This document shows, one piece after another, positions 59,078 to 64,000 of a stretch of DNA of 64,000 nucleotides. The stretch is from Verrucomicrobia subdivision 3 bacterium UBA693 (GTDB lineage: Bacteria > Verrucomicrobiota > Verrucomicrobiia > Limisphaerales > UBA8199): NCBI GenBank assembly GCA_002298785.1, contig DBMR01000107.1:1-64000 (forward strand). The letters are read 5' to 3'. Position 1 is the first letter of the stretch; each line of letters opens with the position of its first letter. The notes beneath the pieces were generated by a model that was given only the letters and a program-made list of their open reading frames with translations, made no database searches and was not told the origin of the DNA. Made by a program: the position numbers and the translations under genes.

Positions 59078-59257
59078 TTAGCCTTTGTCCCACCCAACGC
59101 GGGGCTTGTCAATTAGCTTGCTTTCAGAGCTTTCCAAAGCGTTCAACGTAACCATCAACACCGTCTGTACCAATGGCTGCAAATCGAACGCATTGAATTG
59201 GAGGGGTAGGTTTAAAACAGCAGCAAACTCCGCCTTCATGTCCAAGAAGACATTCAT
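59078..59257 (-). CDS. 59-codon ORF coupled to the AbrB-type gene
   Basis: MNVFLDMKAEFAAVLNLPLQ, then FNAFDLQPLVQTVLMVTLNA and LESSESKLIDKPRVGWDKG. Its ATG overlaps the stop of the AbrB-type gene (ATGA), which is the usual layout for a toxin behind its antitoxin. The first six residues resemble the start of PIN-domain toxins, but the rest does not, and it is far too short for a PIN domain (about 130 residues). It may be a truncated toxin or a small partner. Confidence 0.5.
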   Translation of the reverse strand: MNVFLDMKAEFAAVLNLPLQFNAFDLQPLVQTVLMVTLNALESSESKLIDKPRVGWDKG

Positions 59258-59553
59258 TTTCGCTTTTGGGTGGCAAGACCTTCGGAAATATCGATCAGGG
59301 ATTCAAGCCGCGTTGCGTTCCGAGCCCTTTCCACCGCCTCGTTATCCAGGAGGTCGGCTTCTCCGGTCGAAAACACAAATGCCTTCCCGCGTTTAATAAC
59401 GCCACAAACCTCCTTGGTTGGCTTTAGGACGACTTCATTCCCTCGAATGGTGATCTTCAATAGATCGCCGGCATTGAAGGCAAGTGCCTCACGCACGACT
59501 TTTGGGAGGACCACGCGGCCTGCTTTGTCGATTGGGACCAGCATATTCTTCAT
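59254..59553 (-). CDS. AbrB/MazE/SpoVT-type DNA-binding protein
   Basis: 99 residues from the ATG at 59553. MLVPIDKAGRVVLPKVVREA then LAFNAGDLLKITIRGNEVVL is the swapped-hairpin AbrB-type domain common in antitoxins (VapB/MazE-like). The C-terminal half (GVIKRGKAFVFSTGEADLLD, then ERARNATRLESLIDISEGLA) would bind a toxin. The only gene behind it is the 59-codon ORF, so the cognate toxin seems lost or reduced. Confidence 0.85.
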   Translation of the reverse strand: MKNMLVPIDKAGRVVLPKVVREALAFNAGDLLKITIRGNEVVLKPTKEVCGVIKRGKAFVFSTGEADLLDNEAVERARNATRLESLIDISEGLATQKRK

Positions 59554-59711
59554 ACCATTATAAAATACCATCGGCAGATAAAAATGAGAACCCAAATGCC
59601 TCTACGATGCCAAGAGGGAACCCTTCCCTTTTGCATTGCGTGACCATTCTTCTTGGTCAAGCATGACCCCCAGGTTGGACACAGGTCACTCTGGGCGTTT
59701 CTTTTTGCCTT

Positions 59712-62324
59712 ATGAAAAATCTAGTCCTGTTGGTCGTTCGGCTGACCGCCATCTGCACCCTGGGATTTCAAGCCTACATGGCCACCGCCGAGATGCGGTA
59801 TGTCGACGCGAGCAATCCCTCGCCCGCGGCGCCTTTTACGAACTGGGCCACCGCTGCCAGGGAAATTCAATGGGCGATTGATGCGGCTAATCCCGGGGAT
59901 GAAATCGTGGTTACCAACGGTGTGTATCGGACGGGGGGAATAGGAGTCTGCGAGGTGATGACTAGGGTGGCCCTCAACCGACCGGTTACGGTTCGCAGCA
60001 TGAATGGGCCGGCGGTAACCGTCATTGAGGGCAATCCGGTGGTTGGAGACGCCGCAGTGCGCTGTGCGTACCTGGGGGAAGGTGCGGTGCTCTCCGGTTT
60101 CACGCTCACGAACGGGGCGACCCGGGATTTCATCTGGTGGCCTGGCAGTAATTATGGCCGGGTCTGGGGGGGAGGAGTCTGGTGCGAGTTCCCCAGCGCG
60201 GTGGTCTCCAATTGCGTGATCGCGGGAAACAGCTCGAAATACCTCGGCGGCGGCGCACACGGCGGCACGCTGGTGGACTGTTCCTTGATCGGTAATTCGG
60301 GCTGGTATGGGGGAGGTTCCTGTTCCAACACGCTAGTGCGTTGCACGTTGTCCGGCAACTCCGCCTACCAGGGGGGCGGAGCCGAAGCCTGCGATCTCGC
60401 TAACTGCAAAATCGTCAACAACACCGGCAGCTACGGCGGCGGGGCGCATCAATCGACCCTGCGCAACTGCGCGCTCCTCGAAAACCTGGCGGATGTCGCG
60501 GGCGTCGGTGGCGGTGCCTCCGCATGCCTTCTGTTCCAATGCACGCTAACTGGGAATCGGGCCGTCGTTTCCGGAGGGGGCGCGGACGCGAGCGTGCTCA
60601 CTGGCTGCGTGGTTTACTACAACGAAGCTCCGGCGGGGCCAAACATACACGGTGGCAGCGCGAAATCCTGCTGCACCACCCCGATACCCTTCGGGAGCAC
60701 GGGCAATTTCAGCGCGGCACCGGGACTTGTCGATGGCCACCATCTGAGTGCGACCTCCCCATGCCGGGGGCGGGGAAGCCCGGCCTGGGCTACGGGAGCA
60801 GATATCGATGGAGAACCTTGGGAAAACCCGCCCTCTGTGGGGGCTGACGAATATCACTTCGGCGGCACTACTGGTCCGATGAGCGTCGCGATTCGTGCGG
60901 CGCAAACCAACTTCGCGGTCGACTATCCCGCGTCCTTCGCTGCCCAAATAGCCGGCCGCCCCAGTGCGAATCGGTGGGACTTCGGCGACGGGAACAGTGT
61001 TAGCAACAGTCCGTACGTTTGCCATGCGTGGAGCGCGCCGGGGCGCTATGCCGTAACCGTCACTGTCTGCAACGATGATTACCCTGCGGGACGCTCCGAC
61101 ACGATCCTCGTTGACGTTGCGCCAGGGTATTATTACGTGAATCTGCTGAACCCGAACCCGCAGGCTCTGTTCACCTCGTGGGCCACGGCAGCTACTAATA
61201 TTCAAGACGCGGTCGATGCGGCACCCGTCGGCGGCACGATTGTGGTTACGAACGGAATCTATGCCTTCGGCGGGAGACCGGTGCAGGGCGGAATCACGAA
61301 TCGGGTGGCGGTGGAACGGGTCCTGTCCCTGCGGAGCGTCAACGGACCGGGAGTGACTCAAATTCTCGGTTACCAGGTGCCCGGGCTCACCAACGGCCCC
61401 GATGCCGTCCGCTGCGTCTATCTCACCAATGGCGCTTTCCTGTCCGGGTTCACCCTCACCAACGGCGCGACGGGCGACCCGTCGTCAGAACCGCCGCCGC
61501 CCGTGGGTTCGGGTGGGGGCGTGCTGTGCGAGTCCGCTGGCTCGATGATTTCGAACTGCGTCATCATCGGCAACTCCGGTGGCTTTGGGGGCGGTGTCTC
61601 CGGGGGCACTCTGAGGAACTGCCGCGTGATTTGGAACGTGGGCATGCTCGGGGGAGGCGCCTCAGGGTCCGACCTGGCTAACTGCCTGGTGACAGGAAAC
61701 ATCTCAAGGTACGACGCCGGAGGGGTCTATTCATGCAATTTGGCGAACTGTACTGTCACCGCCAATTCAGCCGCCGCGCAAGGTGGAGGTGGAGAATCCT
61801 CCACCTTTGTCAACTGCATCGTCTATGGCAATCAACCCGACAACTACTACTACCAGTTTAACTTCAATTTCTCGTGCACCATCCCGTTGCCCGAAACTGG
61901 TGTGGGCAATGTGACGAATGCCCCGGCTTTTGTGGATGCCAGTGCGGGCGATTTCCGGCTGGCGCAAGGCTCGCCCTGCATCAATTCCGGCAATAATACT
62001 CAGGCCCCGATCGGGCCCGATCTCTGGAATGGGATTCGGCTCATAGACGGCACCGTGGACATGGGCGCCTACGAATTCCCCACCGCCACACCGATTCGAA
62101 TCGTCCCAGCTTCGTGCGGCGTTTTGCCCACGAGCGCATTTCAACTCTGCTTCACCGGCGCGACGAATGGAACGTACGAGGTATGGGCCTCCCCGGACTT
62201 GAGCCACTGGTCGCGGCTGGGGACAGCATCCTCCCAGGCAGCGGGTTTCTTCGGCTATGAAGACCTCACCGCCACGAACCAGCCGCAGCGGTTCTATCGC
62301 GTGGCGGCAAGGCGGATTGAATAG
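59712..62324 (+). CDS. Secreted beta-helix protein with PKD domain
   Basis: 870 residues with a signal peptide (KNLVLLVVRLTAICTLGFQA). Two similar right-handed beta-helix modules (about 30-370 and 480-800) start AAPFTNWATAAREIQWAIDA and QALFTSWATAATNIQDAVDA. Both have repeated LxNCxxxGNxxxxGGG units, as in polymorphic outer-membrane and choice-of-anchor proteins. A PKD domain lies between (RWDFGDGNSVSNSPYVCHAW near 418-455). The C-terminus ends with the shared module (YEVWASPDLSHWSRLG ... QRFYRVAARRIE). Probably surface-exposed; adhesion or polysaccharide binding is possible. Confidence 0.88.
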   Translation: MKNLVLLVVRLTAICTLGFQAYMATAEMRYVDASNPSPAAPFTNWATAAREIQWAIDAANPGDEIVVTNGVYRTGGIGVCEVMTRVALNRPVTVRSMNGPAVTVIEGNPVVGDAAVRCAYLGEGAVLSGFTLTNGATRDFIWWPGSNYGRVWGGGVWCEFPSAVVSNCVIAGNSSKYLGGGAHGGTLVDCSLIGNSGWYGGGSCSNTLVRCTLSGNSAYQGGGAEACDLANCKIVNNTGSYGGGAHQSTLRNCALLENLADVAGVGGGASACLLFQCTLTGNRAVVSGGGADASVLTGCVVYYNEAPAGPNIHGGSAKSCCTTPIPFGSTGNFSAAPGLVDGHHLSATSPCRGRGSPAWATGADIDGEPWENPPSVGADEYHFGGTTGPMSVAIRAAQTNFAVDYPASFAAQIAGRPSANRWDFGDGNSVSNSPYVCHAWSAPGRYAVTVTVCNDDYPAGRSDTILVDVAPGYYYVNLLNPNPQALFTSWATAATNIQDAVDAAPVGGTIVVTNGIYAFGGRPVQGGITNRVAVERVLSLRSVNGPGVTQILGYQVPGLTNGPDAVRCVYLTNGAFLSGFTLTNGATGDPSSEPPPPVGSGGGVLCESAGSMISNCVIIGNSGGFGGGVSGGTLRNCRVIWNVGMLGGGASGSDLANCLVTGNISRYDAGGVYSCNLANCTVTANSAAAQGGGGESSTFVNCIVYGNQPDNYYYQFNFNFSCTIPLPETGVGNVTNAPAFVDASAGDFRLAQGSPCINSGNNTQAPIGPDLWNGIRLIDGTVDMGAYEFPTATPIRIVPASCGVLPTSAFQLCFTGATNGTYEVWASPDLSHWSRLGTASSQAAGFFGYEDLTATNQPQRFYRVAARRIE

Positions 62325-62354
62325 AGCGAGCGTGCTGGCCGCGAATGCCGAACT

Positions 62355-64000
62355 TCATCCACGCTTTTCCAACAGATAATAAAGGGTGCGGGGTTGGAGC
62401 GAAATTTTCCGCGCGTCACCCTGAGGTGTTCCTAGGTAGCCGTTCAGGTCCAACGGAACCACATTCAAACTGCCGGCGTCAGAGCGCCTCAAGCTGACGG
62501 TGCCGCGGATTTCGCGCACCAGCCAGGGATCGGTGCCGATGGCCACGATCTTCTTCACACCGTCACCCAGGGATTCCGTTTCAAATCCACTCGCTTTCTC
62601 CTCGGACATGACTTGCAGGAGCATCCGGCGAGAAGTGGCGATCGGCAGCCCGTCCAGGGAGACGATTACCAGGGATCCCACCTCCAAATCGGACTCGAAC
62701 ACCGCGTCGGCAGTTTCCACTTTGCCCGCGGACTTAAGAATCCCGCAGACACCCTGGGCCCGGGCCGCATCCAGCGTGAGGGACCCTTGGCCATAATCCA
62801 GTTTTAGCTCGCCCGTGGTGCTAGTGACCCGTTTACCCGCGCGGTCCACCAGCGCCTTGGTGTCCGCCAGTTTCACCGAACCGGCGCCGGGAACGATTTT
62901 CACGCTTGTTCGGCCCGCGTAAAACAAAAGCGGATCGAGCCTTTCCCCCGGTCGAGGGACGACGCCTTCGGGGATGTCCTTCAGCCGCAGTTCATCGAGG
63001 GAGGCATCCTGCGGCAGCGGCGTGCCTTCGAGCCGAAACAAGGCCTCCTGGTTCAAGGCCACATCGGCCACCACGGCGCCTTCCCGCACCAGGCCCTGAC
63101 GGAAAATCAGCGCCGCAGCCGGAAACTGCCCCATCATGGTCGGGCTCATCAAGGTCCAGGGTTGCATGAAAAAGCCCGGCTTCACCTGCCAATCCCGGCT
63201 ATCGAGCGCGAAATGCACGATGGCATCGCTGTGCTGCAACGCGCCAAAACAGCTCAGGTACAGCTGGGCTTCGGTCCGATACCGGTTCGGCCGGTTCCAG
63301 GTGATTTCCGAGATCATCGAAGGTTTGCCGTCGTAATGCACATCCATGCTTGGATGCACAAACTGCCGCGGCTTGCCCGGCTGCTCGGGATCAAAACGCA
63401 ACGCGCTGCGGTCCGAGTAAGTATGACCCGGACGAATGGACCACTCCGCCGCGTCGCCCTTGTGATTGCACGAGAAATAGCCATGGCGATCAATAAAGTC
63501 GCCGGTGGCATAAGACAGCTTCTCGATGGGCCCCAGGACCTCCGGACTCGCGGTGATCCAGTTGGACGGGGTAATCACCCCTTTGAACCCGAGCCGGCGC
63601 AGGAAAGCGGTGGTCTCGACGTAGAAGGAGTTCTGCAATTCGTAAAGAAACCGCACGGTGTCCTGGTTCCGCGCGTGCTTTTCATTAAACATATTCCAGA
63701 TCGGAGGAAAGCCCAGGCGCCGCGCGGCCACTGCGTCACGCTTTAATCCACCGGTTTTCCAGGCCGCCAACGCCTGTTCGATCGAACCGTACTTCTTCCC
63801 CGCCCACTCGGCGAACAATCCCTCGAGAACTTGAAGCTGTGGTTCTGGCAGATTTTGTTCGGAAAACGTCCAAAAGAAGAACGAGTCTTCATTTTGCAGT
63901 TCCACTCCCATGACCGCGGGTTCGTCCTTCAGGCACTTCCCGTTCTTCGCATCCGGCGTCGTCAGCAACGCCGTCCACCACTTCCGGTATTGCTCCTGGA
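62355..64000 (-). CDS. Glycoside hydrolase-like protein, 5' end beyond window
   Basis: At least 548 residues; the frame stays open to the right edge (upstream residues QEQYRKWWTALLTTPDAKNG). KDEPAVMGVELQNEDSFFFW with the NED acid/base-like motif, EWAGKKYGSIEQALAAWKTG and KPSMISEITWNRPNRYRTEA with a second Glu point to a GH5/GH-A clan TIM barrel. The C-terminal part is beta-rich and ends RKISLQPRTLYYLLEKRG. Likely polysaccharide degradation; substrate unknown. Confidence 0.78.
   Translation of the reverse strand, partial: QEQYRKWWTALLTTPDAKNGKCLKDEPAVMGVELQNEDSFFFWTFSEQNLPEPQLQVLEGLFAEWAGKKYGSIEQALAAWKTGGLKRDAVAARRLGFPPIWNMFNEKHARNQDTVRFLYELQNSFYVETTAFLRRLGFKGVITPSNWITASPEVLGPIEKLSYATGDFIDRHGYFSCNHKGDAAEWSIRPGHTYSDRSALRFDPEQPGKPRQFVHPSMDVHYDGKPSMISEITWNRPNRYRTEAQLYLSCFGALQHSDAIVHFALDSRDWQVKPGFFMQPWTLMSPTMMGQFPAAALIFRQGLVREGAVVADVALNQEALFRLEGTPLPQDASLDELRLKDIPEGVVPRPGERLDPLLFYAGRTSVKIVPGAGSVKLADTKALVDRAGKRVTSTTGELKLDYGQGSLTLDAARAQGVCGILKSAGKVETADAVFESDLEVGSLVIVSLDGLPIATSRRMLLQVMSEEKASGFETESLGDGVKKIVAIGTDPWLVREIRGTVSLRRSDAGSLNVVPLDLNGYLGTPQGDARKISLQPRTLYYLLEKRG

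Overview
The window looks like the chromosome of a member of the Verrucomicrobiota, most likely the Limisphaerales/Pedosphaera group. This is inferred from gene content, not from an rRNA gene, because none is present. Pointers are the many very large secreted proteins ending in an F-F/Y-R-L/V motif, small prepilin-like proteins with the FTLIELLVV start, a secreted CxxCH cytochrome of planctomycete/verrucomicrobial style, sialidase-like and DUF5060-type glycosidases, and a high-GC ribosomal operon whose proteins carry Ala/Pro-rich tails. No tRNA, rRNA or CRISPR array was found.

Layout. 0.1-8.5 kb: two giant secreted proteins, a PA14/fibronectin protein and a two-heme cytochrome; the cytochrome gene is bracketed by two copies of a 58-bp direct repeat. 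8.6-10.2 kb: a scrap zone with a truncated, frameshifted IS630-type transposase fused to the start of a secreted-protein gene, a gene-end remnant on the other strand, and a cluster of 9-bp repeats. 10.2-18.1 kb: a sugar-phosphate isomerase-like protein, a prepilin-like protein, hypA-hypB, a SET-domain protein, a FAD-dependent oxidoreductase overlapping cutA, a zinc-ribbon membrane protein and a NagX-type membrane protein.

18.1-31.4 kb: one long minus-strand operon, rplB-rpsS-rplV-rpsC-rplP-rpmC-rpsQ-rplN-rplX-rplE-rpsN-rpsH-rplF-rplR-rpsE-rplO-secY-map-infA-rpmJ-rpsM-rpsK-rpsD-rpoA-rplQ. It starts at rplB: rpsJ, rplC, rplD and rplW are not upstream, and rpmD is missing between rpsE and rplO. 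A good promoter, a structured leader and a terminator bound it.

31.9-49 kb: housekeeping genes. These are zwf, a candidate structured RNA ahead of accA, manA, a holin-like membrane protein, trmB, ggt, an ABC exporter pair, a cobalamin riboswitch with its own terminator ahead of a secreted protein/prepilin-like pair, a methyltransferase, and the cluster gloA-like, folP, cdaA, cdaR-like, glmM. The last three join c-di-AMP synthesis to cell-wall precursor synthesis.

49-64 kb: accessory genes. These are a three-gene operon (two sialidase-like proteins and a DUF3748 propeller), a ParD-like/zeta-toxin pair, a GDP-mannose hydrolase meeting a truncated Gfo/Idh/MocA gene, a GH5-like secreted glycosidase, a degraded lipoprotein gene, an AbrB-type gene with a coupled micro-ORF, a beta-helix/PKD protein and a glycosidase-like gene running off the right edge. 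The overall picture is a heterotroph that degrades complex polysaccharides. Its secreted proteins share a C-terminal module that recurs at least five times in this window.
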